From positions 1,054,001-1,118,000 of the forward strand of contig JADJDJ010000002.1 of the NCBI GenBank assembly GCA_016702745.1: DNA of 64,000 nucleotides. Direction: 5' to 3'. Source of the stretch: Chitinophagaceae bacterium. Lineage in GTDB: Bacteria > Bacteroidota > Bacteroidia > Chitinophagales > Chitinophagaceae. A program made the position numbers and the translations under genes. The notes beneath the pieces were generated by a model that saw only the letters and a program-made list of their open reading frames with translations, did no database searches and was not told the DNA's origin. Shown here piece by piece: positions 25,401-36,300 of this stretch; the stretch's first letter is position 1, and each line of letters begins with the position of its first letter.

Positions 25401-25859
25401 ATGAATCAAATGAACGGACAAATCATTTCCCTACTCTTACAAAGAGACCTGGAGAAACTAAAGCTGGAGCTCCTGCAATACCGGGATGAATCCATGATCT
25501 GGAAAACTGTTCCGGGGATCAGCAATTCAGCCGGGAATCTTTGTCTGCACCTGGTTGGTAATCTCAATACCTATATTGGCGCCGAACTGGGAAAAACAGG
25601 ATATATCCGTAACCGGGAGCTGGAATTTTTACAAAAAGATATTCAAAGGGATGAATTGATACGGAAAATAGAAAATACTATACTGGTTGTAGCCAAAGTA
25701 CTCCAACACTTACCCGACGAAGCATTAGCTCAGGAATATCCTTTACTCGTATTAAAGGAAAAGACCAGCACCGGTTATTTCCTGACCCATCTGGCTGTGC
25801 ACCTGGGTTATCATCTCGGACAAATCAATTATCACCGCAGAATAATGGAGGGCGTATAA
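25401..25859 (+). CDS. DinB-like / DUF1572 family protein
   Basis: A 152-residue four-helix protein. It has the DinB superfamily histidine pattern: L-C-L-H-L-V-G-N-L near residue 50 and H-L-A-V-H-L-G-Y-H-L-G-Q-I near residue 130, which together form a metal site. Members act as metal-dependent thiol transferases (for example bacillithiol transferases) or have unknown roles. With bshA nearby in the window a thiol role is attractive but unproven. It is 1 bp from the next gene, so the two form an operon. Confidence 0.8.
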   Translation: MNQMNGQIISLLLQRDLEKLKLELLQYRDESMIWKTVPGISNSAGNLCLHLVGNLNTYIGAELGKTGYIRNRELEFLQKDIQRDELIRKIENTILVVAKVLQHLPDEALAQEYPLLVLKEKTSTGYFLTHLAVHLGYHLGQINYHRRIMEGV

Positions 25860-25860
25860 C

Positions 25861-26316
25861 ATGAGTGAAAAACCATTCAGGAAAACTAAAGGCGAATACA
25901 TCATTGATACCGATCCCGCTTTGATCGACAGGGAACTGGTGCATCGGTATCTGTCCACTGAATCTTACTGGGCCAAAGGGGTGCCTTTTGAAACGGTTTC
26001 CAAATCCATTGATCATTCTCTTTGTTTCGGGTTATACCATGGCAACCGGCAAATCGGTTTTGCCCGGATGGTAACGGACCGCGCCACATTTACCTACCTG
26101 GCTGATGTTTTTATTTTAGATGAGGAACGCGGAAAAGGGTTATCTAAATGGATGATGGAGGAAATTGAAACCCACCCCGACCTGCAGGGACTGCGCCGCT
26201 GGATGCTGGGCACCCGTGATGCCCATGGCCTTTATGAACAATTTGGGTGGACGGTGATACCGGAAGAGCAGCGGGCGAGGTTTATGCAGCGGCATTTTCC
26301 GGAGGTGTATCGGTAG
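25861..26316 (+). CDS. GNAT family N-acetyltransferase
   Basis: A 151-residue acetyltransferase with the acetyl-CoA loop D-E-E-R-G-K-G-L-S-K-W-M-M-E and a family pattern (Y-L-A-D-V-F-I-L before it, F-G-W-T-V-I-P at the end) common to small stand-alone GNATs in Bacteroidota. The substrate is unknown. It follows the DinB-like gene with one base between them. Confidence 0.88.
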   Translation: MSEKPFRKTKGEYIIDTDPALIDRELVHRYLSTESYWAKGVPFETVSKSIDHSLCFGLYHGNRQIGFARMVTDRATFTYLADVFILDEERGKGLSKWMMEEIETHPDLQGLRRWMLGTRDAHGLYEQFGWTVIPEEQRARFMQRHFPEVYR

Positions 26317-26404
26317 ATTTATTGTAAGTTGCAGCTATATTAATTTTAAACTGTCTGGTTTTTGTGGGGTACTTACAAGCTGAATAAATCTCCTATCTTC
26401 CTCA

Positions 26405-27001
26405 TTAAATTTTTCTTAACCACACTTTGCCAAATCTAATCCCTCGTTTACTAATATTAAAATTTTCATTTCGAAAAGCAATTGCCGCCCCGTTGGAAGG
26501 AGATAAATAAATAGAATATATATTCATTTTATTAGCTTCAAATTTATAAAAGAAAACACACGGAGGCATAAATTCTACAAATAATTCATTCAAGCTCCCA
26601 TAATATTTTACCACCCCATTCTCATCAGTTTTCATTTTGATGGAATCATTAATTAAAATATCCAAATTCTTAAAAGGCCTTATACCGTCAAAGTAGAAGA
26701 ATTTTAAGATAAAGCCATCAGTGTGTTCACTAAATTCAGCTCTTACGCTTCCATTTTCATTTGTAATATCTGGATTTGAAATTAATATCAAGTTGCCTTT
26801 CTTATACTTAAAAGTGCCATAAGAATACTTTTCCGATAAACCCAGCCGGCTTTTATATTCAAATTTGCTACTATCCAGTAATTTAATTACAAAAGTTGAA
26901 TGGTCGTTTACAATACTACCATATTCGCCAAGAATATTTTGAGTTGTCTTGCAAGAAAGTAAGCCCAAAACTAGAACACAATTCAATAATAATAATTTCA
27001 T
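26405..27001 (-). CDS. Lipoprotein, candidate immunity protein of left orphan cassette
   Basis: A 198-residue lipoprotein: the signal ends L-G-L-L-S-C-K. The rest is a beta-rich domain with no family I can name. It lies 11 bp downstream of the left orphan RHS toxin cassette on the same strand. In size, order of segments and position it resembles the 39,390-39,992 protein behind the right cassette (Y-S-Y-G-T-F-K-Y-K-K-G-N-L-I-L against Y-T-I-E-G-N-Y-I-L-I-R-D-S-I). AT-rich with codon use unlike its housekeeping neighbours. The immunity role is inferred from context. Confidence 0.6.
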   Translation of the reverse strand: MKLLLLNCVLVLGLLSCKTTQNILGEYGSIVNDHSTFVIKLLDSSKFEYKSRLGLSEKYSYGTFKYKKGNLILISNPDITNENGSVRAEFSEHTDGFILKFFYFDGIRPFKNLDILINDSIKMKTDENGVVKYYGSLNELFVEFMPPCVFFYKFEANKMNIYSIYLSPSNGAAIAFRNENFNISKRGIRFGKVWLRKI

Positions 27002-27012
27002 AGGCTACTGTT

Positions 27013-28008
27013 TTATAAAAATCTCCTCCAATTAATAAAATAATGTTGGACAGTCTTCCCATTTTTAAATTGAGCCAGATTATGCGAAATCATTGTTTGC
27101 CCATATGTTTCATTATATGGACTTTTAGGATTAACCATATCAATACCTTTGGGACCTTCATCTAACTTAGAATAATCTGAGGCTCCCAAACTCTCATCAT
27201 ACCTTCTATTGTCTCCGTAAAGTTCTCCCCTCTTAAATGCCTCAATTTCATCCGATTTATCATATAACAAAAAGCCTTTCCCTGAAGATCCAAAAGATAA
27301 CTGACCAATTTCAAATTGATAAGCATGCTTTATCTCGTGTGCTAAATACCCTTTATTATACCCCCTTGCCAAGCTTATATTTACACCGTAATCGATTGTA
27401 TTATATGAAGTTTCAGCTTCAGCCGTATTAGGCACGTCTTTATTCCAGAGATAAAAACTATATTTTTCATCCGACTTTCTTAATGCATTTAACTCTTCTC
27501 TAGTTTCCATAAACCCATCTAACTTGGACTGCATTTCGGAAATATCTTTTTTAATTGCTTTAATCTCCTTTTTGTCAGTTTTGTCCTTTAATTCTTTATT
27601 CTTTGAAGCTAATTTGTTTTGAATTTCTGAAATCGACGCTTCAGTTTCTTCATAAAATCGATTGAAGATATCTTCACCATCACCGATTCGCATCCCATCT
27701 GGATCTGTAAAATAAACTGGATTATTAATTACATAACAATACGTCGAATGTCCATTATATTTTGCTGCTAAGGGATCAACCACATTCCATCTCCCGATCT
27801 GCCCATCATACATCCTCGCCCCATAATCCAACCATTCCAACCCGGCCCCGTCAGAAAACTCTTTACACTGCTCCTCCTTGCCATTATACTTCTGCTTTTG
27901 ATTTCCGGCCTCCCCAAAACTTAGTGCCTCGCTGCTGATTCCTTTTTGTGTTAACCCAAACGGGTAAGAGCAAATTCCCGCCAAACATTTAACCAGACTG
28001 CATTTCAA
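27013..28008 (-). CDS. Left orphan RHS C-terminal cassette with HEIKH zincin-like toxin
   Basis: The open frame lacks an ATG or GTG: it starts after a TAG at 28026-28024 and the only usable codon is TTG at 28008. Residues 15-95 are the end of an RHS core (Y-P-F-G-L-T-Q-K-G, D-Y-G-A-R-M-Y-D-G-Q-I-G-R-W, V-D-P-L-A, N-N-P-V-Y-F-T-D-P-D-G-M). A coiled-coil linker and a zincin-like domain follow, with H-E-I-K-H-A-Y-Q-F-E and a downstream D-E-I-E-A, presumably the third metal ligand. It is inverted relative to the expressed RHS gene. I take it as a silent toxin cassette that could recombine into the full gene. Confidence 0.75.
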   Translation of the reverse strand: MKCSLVKCLAGICSYPFGLTQKGISSEALSFGEAGNQKQKYNGKEEQCKEFSDGAGLEWLDYGARMYDGQIGRWNVVDPLAAKYNGHSTYCYVINNPVYFTDPDGMRIGDGEDIFNRFYEETEASISEIQNKLASKNKELKDKTDKKEIKAIKKDISEMQSKLDGFMETREELNALRKSDEKYSFYLWNKDVPNTAEAETSYNTIDYGVNISLARGYNKGYLAHEIKHAYQFEIGQLSFGSSGKGFLLYDKSDEIEAFKRGELYGDNRRYDESLGASDYSKLDEGPKGIDMVNPKSPYNETYGQTMISHNLAQFKNGKTVQHYFINWRRFL

Positions 28009-28545
28009 AGAAACTACCGAAAGCTAAAATTAGCAAAATGATGCAGTTTTTTGCACTTTTTTAATGCTCTCATGCAGGAGTTACAGCTTCAGAATTAGTT
28101 TTAAATAGGATCTTTTGAAAAGGGAGTCGTTCGTTACGAAAAATGTTGATTGCTGCCTAAAAACTCCCCCGATATTGTTAAAGTGTTTCTTTTCTCATAT
28201 CCGTATTTATACGGTTCATCTCTGTTTTGAAAAATGATTGCTTTATAGTAGATGACTATCAGGAGAAACCCTTAAAATGAGATTTATTCTCACGTAAGTA
28301 AAAAATCGCCCATCGTTTCGTTTCGATTGATTCTCAAATATTCCTGCCTCAATTTTTGATTTATGATTTGACTATTTGATAAAAAGTACCACAAAGTGGT
28401 ATAGGCAAACTGAAATCTTTTTCAAAGATTTGTTTTCACACGCTGAGCATAGCAATACCAGACGTTAGCATGAGGTTCCTTTTTCGCACCCGCTGAAACT
28501 ACAATCAGCACGCATATTTAAAATGCGTGTCAATTTGTCAAACTC
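28009..28545. other. Intergenic region upstream of RHS operon
   Basis: This 537-bp stretch lies between the inverted left cassette and the RHS operon and has no gene I can support. It is AT-rich. CACGCAT (28509-28515) and ATGCGTG (28523-28529) form a hairpin, and TCAATTTG at about 28531 resembles a -7 box eight bases before the next ATG. A GTTAGC stretch at about 28465 is not part of a recognisable integron site. Confidence 0.5.
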
Positions 28546-30039
28546 ATGTATGTAGCAATGCTAAAAACCAAACCATACCGACTGCTGTTTTCTATCCTTT
28601 TAGGCTTTTTCCTTTTCATTGCCCCGCATGTCACATATTCACAAATAAAGATTGATTCAGTTTTTTCAAAACTTGACCCCCAGCGTTTTGCTGAGGCGGT
28701 TAAAAGGAAAGCGGTTAAACTGGAACAAAAAATAGTGGATAAAAGTCTGAAGGTTTTAGATAAAATGCAAAGTCAGGAGGAGAAGTTGTACAAGAAGATG
28801 TTGAAAGGAAAGGATTCGATACTGGCGAAAACGCAACTACAAGAACTTAAGCAAAAGTACACTGGCCTGAAGGAAAATATGAAAAGTCCTCAGGTGCTCT
28901 CAAAAACCAGGCATTACATCCCCAAGCTGGACTCTTTTAATACGGCTCTCAAATTTCTTGATGCCAATGGTGCCGGTGATAAAGTGAAAGCGGCATTGGC
29001 TAAGACAGAATTACTAAAGAGTAGGTTTCAGCAGGCAGAAGAAATAAAAATATTTCTGAAGCAAAGGAAAGAACAGCTCAGGCAACAAATGGAAAAACTG
29101 GGTTTAGTAAAGCAGCTAAAACAAATCAATAAAAAAATATTCTACTTCACTGCTCAGTTGAAGGAATACCGGCAGATTCTTAATGATCCGGCAAAAATTG
29201 AGAAAAAAGCCCTTGAACTATTATCAAAATCCCGATGGTTTCAAGACTTTTTCCGGAAAAATAGTCAACTGGCTAGTTTATTTAGACTTCCTGACCCGAA
29301 CAACCCAGTTTCCATGGCCAGTATCGCCGGTCTTCAAACCAGGGCACAGGTGGGGGCATTGATCCAGCAGCAAATCCAGTCTGCAGGTCGTAATGGTGCG
29401 CAGGTTTTTCAGCAACAGATGCAGTCCGCACAAGGCCAAATACGATCACTCCAAAATAGTATCATCAACCGGACAGGGGGAGAAAGTGCCAACAGCGCTG
29501 ATATCATGCCTGAAGGGTTCAAACCGAATCCAGAGAAGACCAAATCATTTTTAAAAAGACTGGAACTGGGCACCAATCTGCAAACTCAGAAAGGGAATAA
29601 TTATTTCCCGAATAGCAGTGATATCGCCCTCAGCCTGGGGTATAAACTCAATGATAAAAGTGTTATTGGGATTGGTGCGAGTTATAAGCTGGGCCTGGGA
29701 AGGGGCTGGAACGCCATTAAATTCTCCAGCGAAGGAGTAGGTCTTAGAAGTTTTGTTGATTGGAAAATACCCCTGTCCCCTAAAGGGGGAGTATTTGGCG
29801 GGATCTGGATTACCGGGGGGTATGAGATGAACTACCGACAAGCTTTTAACCGGATTGAGCAGTTAAGAGGACTAGATAGCTGGCAGCAGAGTGGGCTACT
29901 GGGTCTGAGTAAGACAGTGCCCGTAAAGAGTAAATTTTTAAGCAGGACAAAAGTGCAGGTGCTGTGGGATATGCTGGCTGGCAGGCAAGTGCCAAAGGCG
30001 CAGCCGGTTGTGTTCAGGGTTGGTTATTCTTTTAAATAA
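28546..30039 (+). CDS. Coiled-coil plus outer-membrane barrel protein, RHS-operon companion
   Basis: A 497-residue exported protein (an alternative start is the Met at 28558). A signal peptide to about residue 33 is followed by a long lysine- and glutamine-rich coiled coil (about 45-300) and a C-terminal domain of about 160 residues that looks like a beta-barrel (S-D-I-A-L-S-L-G-Y-K-L, W-I-T-G-G-Y-E-M-N-Y, F-R-V-G-Y-S-F-K at the end). It is the first gene of the RHS operon, 13 bp before the second. A role in exporting or displaying the RHS proteins is inferred. A CCCCTAAAGGGG repeat is inserted in frame at 29,770-29,791. Confidence 0.7.
   Translation: MYVAMLKTKPYRLLFSILLGFFLFIAPHVTYSQIKIDSVFSKLDPQRFAEAVKRKAVKLEQKIVDKSLKVLDKMQSQEEKLYKKMLKGKDSILAKTQLQELKQKYTGLKENMKSPQVLSKTRHYIPKLDSFNTALKFLDANGAGDKVKAALAKTELLKSRFQQAEEIKIFLKQRKEQLRQQMEKLGLVKQLKQINKKIFYFTAQLKEYRQILNDPAKIEKKALELLSKSRWFQDFFRKNSQLASLFRLPDPNNPVSMASIAGLQTRAQVGALIQQQIQSAGRNGAQVFQQQMQSAQGQIRSLQNSIINRTGGESANSADIMPEGFKPNPEKTKSFLKRLELGTNLQTQKGNNYFPNSSDIALSLGYKLNDKSVIGIGASYKLGLGRGWNAIKFSSEGVGLRSFVDWKIPLSPKGGVFGGIWITGGYEMNYRQAFNRIEQLRGLDSWQQSGLLGLSKTVPVKSKFLSRTKVQVLWDMLAGRQVPKAQPVVFRVGYSFK
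29770..29791. repeat. CCCCTAAAGGGG repeat inside a reading frame
   Basis: CCCCTGTCCCCTAAAGGGGGAG encodes P-L-S-P-K-G-G-V within the barrel domain of the coiled-coil protein. It belongs to the family found around the argB-DUF559 junction and inside the histidine kinase gene. The frame is kept. Confidence 0.7.
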
Positions 30040-30052
30040 AAGACACTAAGCA

Positions 30053-33000
30053 ATGAAAAAGGGAATTCTAAGTTTTCTGGGGGTGATTTTATTATCATCA
30101 GTTAGTTTGACTCAGTCAAGCACTACCAGTTCCACAGTAGATCTCGTTGAACGAACACCCTCCTCTCCAAACGCCGGAAGCATCAGTCGCTATTTTGATT
30201 TTCCTGTTAATATGGCAACCGGGCAAGCATCTATTTCAGTACCTATTTATACAATACAAACCGGAAGAATTACAGTTCCGATCACTTTGAAATATAATAC
30301 AGTTGGGGTAAAAGCTGCTGAGAGAGCCAATTGGGTTGGTACAAATTGGACTCTTGAAACTGGTGGAAGTGTAAATAAGAAAGTAAACGGCTATGATGAT
30401 ATTTATGCAACCGGTGCTGCACCCAGCGGCACAAGCGGGCCGCAGTACAATTATATTAATCCTGATTACAGCCAGTTCATCAACAACTTTTCTAATCTCA
30501 GTGATTTTGTTGATAGTATTCAGACAAACTGGTTAGTACAATTTGATAATCTGGAAGATTCCCGAAAATTCCTTGGTCGAGTAGCTCTTGGTTATGTTGA
30601 CGGAGAAGCAGATGAATATTTTTTCTCTATGCCCAGCGGTGGAGGGACTTTTTTTTATAATCAAAAAGAGTCTGCCTTTATCAGTAATAAGCCCGATGGC
30701 ACGAGTATTTTCTGTGATCTTAATAATGACAGCAGTTTTTATATCACGACTAAGGAGGGATTGGAGCATAAATTTTCGATAAAAGAAAGGGTAGTGAACC
30801 CAATATTCAAGAAGAGTATGGGTAGTTCCATGAAGTACTTGACGAATGCTTTTCATCTGGAAAAGATTGTAGACCCAAAGACACAAAAGGCAGTGGTTTT
30901 TGCTTATGACAATCGTTATTCAGATGAAGTTACCGGTCAGAGTATATGGGTAGATTATAAATTCATAGGATCAACTCCTTATTATTATGGCGCTGACAAT
31001 ACTTATCTGGAAAGAGAGGGTGATGAATACACAGTTTCTTCCATCCAGTTTACGGAAGGGAAAGTATTATTTATAAAGGATACAGCCAACCGGTTGGATG
31101 GGGGCACCAAGGCATTAAAAGAAGTCCAAGTTTATAATAACAGAAATAAGCTGTTAAAAAGGGTAAAGCTGAATTACTTTTATTTAACTTCTGATACCAG
31201 TATCCGGTGTACGACTCCGTATAACAGGATGTTCCTGTCGTCAGTTCAGGAAACGGAGTATAATGAATCTGGTGACAGTCTTGTGAAGCCCCCTTATGTC
31301 TTTTCTTATAAGAATGATGTTAAACTGCCTTGCATTTATTCGTATGCTTTTGATCACTGGGGTTTTTACAATGGGAAGACATCAAATACGACCACATTGC
31401 CCACCATTCAGCCTTTGTTGCAGTTAGGAATCCCGGCCCACAGTAATAAGGATATTGACACTACCTATACTCAGTGCGGGATATTGAAATCAATTCAATA
31501 TCCCACAGGAGGAACAACCAATTTTGAGTATGAGTATAACCGGACGGATACTATTGTGGGTGGCTTGCGGGTAAAGAAAATTATGCATGTAGACAGTGTA
31601 GCCAATAAGAGCATTACTAAAGAATTTGAATATAAGAATTCAGCAGGACAGAGTTCCGGACAAGTACTTTTCAATCCTGTATTATTTTACAACTATCATT
31701 CGATGGATCAGTATGGTGGTTATCCTGTATACCGGATTCATGGAGATGCCATTTCACCACTTTTTCCGAATCAGGGAAGCCCGGTATTGTACACTCAAGT
31801 TCTTGAAAAAATTACTGGTCCAGATGGTGATATCAGGATAAGGCATTATATGACGGGATTCGATGCGTATAGTAGTACAATTTACAGGAATATGTGTTGT
31901 GGCGTCCCTTTTAATAAGCACCCGATAAGAAGCGACTTGGTCGGAATTGAGATTCAGACAGAGACGTATAAATATGAGGGAGGAGCATACAATTTGACAA
32001 GTAGTAACACCTCAAATGTGGAACCTTTAACCAATGAAGATATATATGCCTGGAATGTTCAGGTTGCCTGGGCGATGGTAATGGACGGTTGGATTGTTTG
32101 GCCAGGTAATGATCCTTATAGTACAAATCCTATCAATCTGAATCCCTCTGTAAATGCCTATAAAATTGTTCAACAGTCACTTGTAAAGAAGGAAAACTAT
32201 ACAACAATTGTTGATAATGGAGTAGAGTTTAAGACAGGCGAGAAGCTAGTTTACGATCAGCATAATAGCTTGGTAAAAGAAAGTACTTCTGTAGATAGTC
32301 AGGGTGATACCACAATTACAAGTGTAAAATATACAGGCGATTTTGAGTATATACCAGGTTCAACCACCGGGCAAAACTTTCAACTGAAAATGTTATGGGA
32401 TTATTTTTTGATTGCGGAGCCAGTGGAAATTGTTGTCCGAGTCAAACCAAAGGATTCTGTTAATTCTAAGCTTATCTCGGCCACATTGTATGAGTATGAG
32501 GGGCTTAATATTTCAAAAGTGTATAAGATTCATGAAAAGATACCTTTTAGCTTATTTTCTGCAGCCTATAATGACTCAACAGGATTTTATAAAGACAGTC
32601 GTTATACACTCCAGCAGGAAGTGATAGCATGGGATAGTTTAGTGAAACCCAAAACAGTAGTTACCAATAGAAATTTAAATTCCTATATATGGGACGTGAA
32701 TTTCAGTGGCCCTATTGCCTCTGTAGTCAACGCATCTCATGAAGATATCGCATTCACCACTTTTGAGGGCTTTGCTAATGGAGGATGGACTGGAGCGGCT
32801 GCCACCCGAGATAGCACCTATACAATTACAGGCCGGAAGAGTTACCAGCTTAGCTGGGGGAATTTGGTTAAAAGCGGTTTGACCTCCTCTAAACAATATA
32901 TTGTTTCATACTGGAGTAGGAATGGAAGTTACAGTATAAGTGGTTCTACTGCAACCCTGCAAGGCAGGACTGTGAATGGCTGGACCTATTACGAGCATTC

Positions 33001-33259
33001 AGTTACAGGTGTAAGTTCCATTACTGTTAGTGGATCGGGAACTTCCTTTATTGATGAATTAAGGCTTTATCCCAAATCTGCTCAAATGGGTACTTATACA
33101 TACGAAGAGCTTTTGGGGGTGAAGAGCTTGTGTGACGCTAATAACCGCATTAGTTATTATGAGTATTGGGGCCCTGGACAGCTGAAACTTGTAAAGGATG
33201 AGGAAGGAAATATTTTAAAAAGGTTGGAGTATAGATATATGACTACAACTGGTGAGTGA
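30053..33259 (+). CDS. Large exported RHS-companion protein
   Basis: A 1,068-residue protein with a signal peptide (cleavage near S-L-T-Q). The N-terminus (N-M-A-T-G-Q-A-S-I-S-V-P-I-Y-T-I, then I-T-V-P-I-T-L-K-Y-N) is the usual opening of Bacteroidota RHS-associated shell proteins, similar in logic to the TcB/SpvB half of toxin shells. Later parts have YD-like stretches (F-A-Y-D-N-R-Y, F-E-Y-E-Y-N-R-T-D) and a carbohydrate-binding-like segment near residue 900. It ends G-N-I-L-K-R-L-E-Y-R-Y as a partial YD repeat. It probably forms part of the cage with the next gene product (inference). Confidence 0.8.
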   Translation: MKKGILSFLGVILLSSVSLTQSSTTSSTVDLVERTPSSPNAGSISRYFDFPVNMATGQASISVPIYTIQTGRITVPITLKYNTVGVKAAERANWVGTNWTLETGGSVNKKVNGYDDIYATGAAPSGTSGPQYNYINPDYSQFINNFSNLSDFVDSIQTNWLVQFDNLEDSRKFLGRVALGYVDGEADEYFFSMPSGGGTFFYNQKESAFISNKPDGTSIFCDLNNDSSFYITTKEGLEHKFSIKERVVNPIFKKSMGSSMKYLTNAFHLEKIVDPKTQKAVVFAYDNRYSDEVTGQSIWVDYKFIGSTPYYYGADNTYLEREGDEYTVSSIQFTEGKVLFIKDTANRLDGGTKALKEVQVYNNRNKLLKRVKLNYFYLTSDTSIRCTTPYNRMFLSSVQETEYNESGDSLVKPPYVFSYKNDVKLPCIYSYAFDHWGFYNGKTSNTTTLPTIQPLLQLGIPAHSNKDIDTTYTQCGILKSIQYPTGGTTNFEYEYNRTDTIVGGLRVKKIMHVDSVANKSITKEFEYKNSAGQSSGQVLFNPVLFYNYHSMDQYGGYPVYRIHGDAISPLFPNQGSPVLYTQVLEKITGPDGDIRIRHYMTGFDAYSSTIYRNMCCGVPFNKHPIRSDLVGIEIQTETYKYEGGAYNLTSSNTSNVEPLTNEDIYAWNVQVAWAMVMDGWIVWPGNDPYSTNPINLNPSVNAYKIVQQSLVKKENYTTIVDNGVEFKTGEKLVYDQHNSLVKESTSVDSQGDTTITSVKYTGDFEYIPGSTTGQNFQLKMLWDYFLIAEPVEIVVRVKPKDSVNSKLISATLYEYEGLNISKVYKIHEKIPFSLFSAAYNDSTGFYKDSRYTLQQEVIAWDSLVKPKTVVTNRNLNSYIWDVNFSGPIASVVNASHEDIAFTTFEGFANGGWTGAAATRDSTYTITGRKSYQLSWGNLVKSGLTSSKQYIVSYWSRNGSYSISGSTATLQGRTVNGWTYYEHSVTGVSSITVSGSGTSFIDELRLYPKSAQMGTYTYEELLGVKSLCDANNRISYYEYWGPGQLKLVKDEEGNILKRLEYRYMTTTGE

Positions 33260-33306
33260 ATATCATATCTATTGATAAAGAAATTTAGATCTAATAAACT
33301 TAACGC

Positions 33307-36300
33307 ATGAAAAGAGTTCTGTTCTTTTTTAGCGCTTTGACCGGAACTGCGGCTGCACAGTTGGTGACACCGGCAGCATATAATAGTAATGTAAAAATTA
33401 GTTATGTACGTGAATGGGTGCCTCTAAAACCATTTTCAAGTGAGACAGATGTTATAAGCAGTAGCCGGACCATCCAGGAAATCAGGCAAACAACGCAGTA
33501 TTTTGATGGTCTCGGCCGCGCATTACAAACGGTTGTTAAAAAGGGGTCCATGATTTCAGGGGAAAGTGCCAAAGATCTTGTGAGTCCGGTTTTGTATAAT
33601 GAGTATGGACGGGAATCAATACAATACCTGCCATTCGTAGCAAATAGCACGGGTGGAAACTCAAGTCTCAGTGACGGAAAGTTCAAGCTTAACCCTTTTC
33701 AGCAAGATTCAAGTTTTAATAAGGGGTTGTTTTCCGACGAAACTTATTACTACAGTCGGACTGTTTTTGAAGTATCTGCCCTGAACAGGCCGACTGAAAT
33801 TTACGCTGCGGGAGATAGCTGGGTGGGTACTGCTGGGCAAAGCAGCGAAGTAAATCGTAGAGGGATAAAATCAAAGTATAGAGTGAACAGAGTTGCTGAT
33901 AGCGTAAGGTTATGGATGGTGAGTGGGGCGATAAGCGATTTCGGAAATATTAGTACAAACGCCATCTATTCGGCAGGTCAATTAATGAAGAGTATTATAC
34001 AGGATGAACATAATAAACAGGTAATTGAATTTAAGGATAAAGAAGGAAAAATCATTTTGAAAAAAGTTCAACTGACAGCCGAACCTGATACTGGTACAGG
34101 GAAAAATCACAGCGGGTGGCTTTGCACCTACTATGTTTATGACGAACTGGGCCAGCTCAGAACAGTGATTCAGCCTGCCGGTGTTGAATTACTTGCCAGT
34201 AGCGGCTGGAGCATGACTGGTACTTTATATAGTGAACAGTGTTTTCGATATGCTTACGACTTTAAAGGTCGCATGGTTGGAAAAAAAGTTCCGGGATCGG
34301 GGGCTGTATATTTGGTTTATGATCATCGTAACCGACTTGTATTGACTCAGGATAGCATACAGCGGGCAGGTGGGTTATGGATGTATTTACTCTATGATGA
34401 GCTCAACCGGCCAGTTGTGAGCGGTTTTTGGACTAATTCCAATACCCGCGTCTGGCATGCCGATAGGGCGGATACCAGTATTTCCTATCCGAATCTAAGT
34501 GGGCAGACCATTGAAGAGTTAACCCGGAGCTTTTATGATGATTATAACTGGAGAAGCAGTGAAAGTAATCCTTGGAGTTCTACCCGAAGTACGGCATATG
34601 ACAGTCATTTACTGGGTGCCAGTAATTCAACATTCCCTTACGCACAGGATGCCACTGTACAGAGCAATATGATGAGGGGGCTTGCCACGGGAACTAAAGT
34701 TAAAGTGATAGACGCCGCAACATATATGTACACCATTCCTTTTTATGATCACAAAGGAAGAGTGATACAAACCCAGAATAATAACATTACGGGAGGTACA
34801 GATATAATGATATCACAGTATAGCTGGACCAGTCAGCCATTGCTGATGATTGTCAAAAATGAAAGACATGCGTCGGGTACATCCGGCGGAGGGGGTGGTC
34901 CAACCCAAACAACCGTTTTGCTCACAAAGATGACCTATGATTCACTTTTTCGGATCATCAAGACAGAGAAGAAAATTGCCTTCAGTAAGGTTAATAGCGG
35001 AGCCATACCCGGGTCCTGGAAAATTGATACAGAAATTGAGTATAATGCTTTAGGGCAGGTCAAGAAAAAGAAACTGGGGACAGCATCGCTGGAAACCTTG
35101 AATTATGAGTACAATATCAGGGGATGGACATTGGGTGTCAACAGAGCTTTTGTGAAAGATACTACCAGTAATACCAACTGGTTTGGATTCGATTTGGGCT
35201 ATGACAAGACAACTTTTACGGTCAACGGAACCAGCCATAATTATTCAGCAGCACAGTTTAACGGAAATATTAATGGGATGCTGTGGAGGAGCACCGGTGA
35301 TGATATGCTGAGAAAATATGATTTTACATACGATGCAGCTAACCGCTTTTTAAGCGCGGATTTTAATCAGCTGAATAGTAACAGTTTCAGTAAATCTGCC
35401 GGAATCGATTTTAGTGTTTCAGGAATGAGCTATGATGCGAACGGGAATATCCTATCGATGAATCAAAAGGGCTGGAAATTGGGTGGAAGTTTAACAATCG
35501 ATAGTCTTCAATATGGATATTTCAGCGGTACTAATAAACTGCAATACGTGTATGACCGGGCCAATGATACGGCCAGTTACCTGGGTGACTTTAAGGAAGG
35601 GACCAATAATACAAGCCAGGATTATGCTTATGACGGGAATGGCAGCTTAATAAACGATGCCAATAAAAAAATAACCCAGATACTTTATAATCACCTGAAT
35701 CTGCCAAAACAAATTCATTTTCAAGGCAAGGGGACCATCAGTTATGTTTATAGTGCTGCCGGTGTAAAATTGAAAAAAGTAACAGTTGACAGTACCGTTT
35801 CGCCGGTCAGGACAAGTACAACAATCTATATGTTGGGAAACTATTTGAATGACACTTTGCAATTTATTGTTACAGAAGAGGGAAGGGCAAGGATAAAGAG
35901 CGATAGCAGCGAAGTGGTTTATGATTACATGATAAAAGATCATCTGGGCAATGTCAGAATGACATTGACTGAAGAATCCAGAACCGATGCCTATCCGGCA
36001 GCTACGATGGAATTATCAAATGCTACGGTGGAAGAGACGTTATACGATAATATTGAGTACACCAGAACAGATTTTCCTCCCGGTTATCCTGCCGATACAA
36101 CGGGAAATTCAAAAGTCGCCGTTGTGCGGGGAAATAATCTGTTTGGCGCTACCCGCTTAGAGATCGGCCCTGGCAAACTATTAAGAGTAATGGCTGGGGA
36201 CACCTTTCATATCCAGGCCAATAGCTGGTGGAGCAGCACTCGTACGAATCCTCAGGAATCATACAATCCGCTCGGACTCCCTCAATTGCTTTCGAGCATT

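Noticed and set aside
28440..28475. Integron-like attC site with GTTAGC
   Set aside because: No paired core sites or palindrome of attC type and no integrase in the window.
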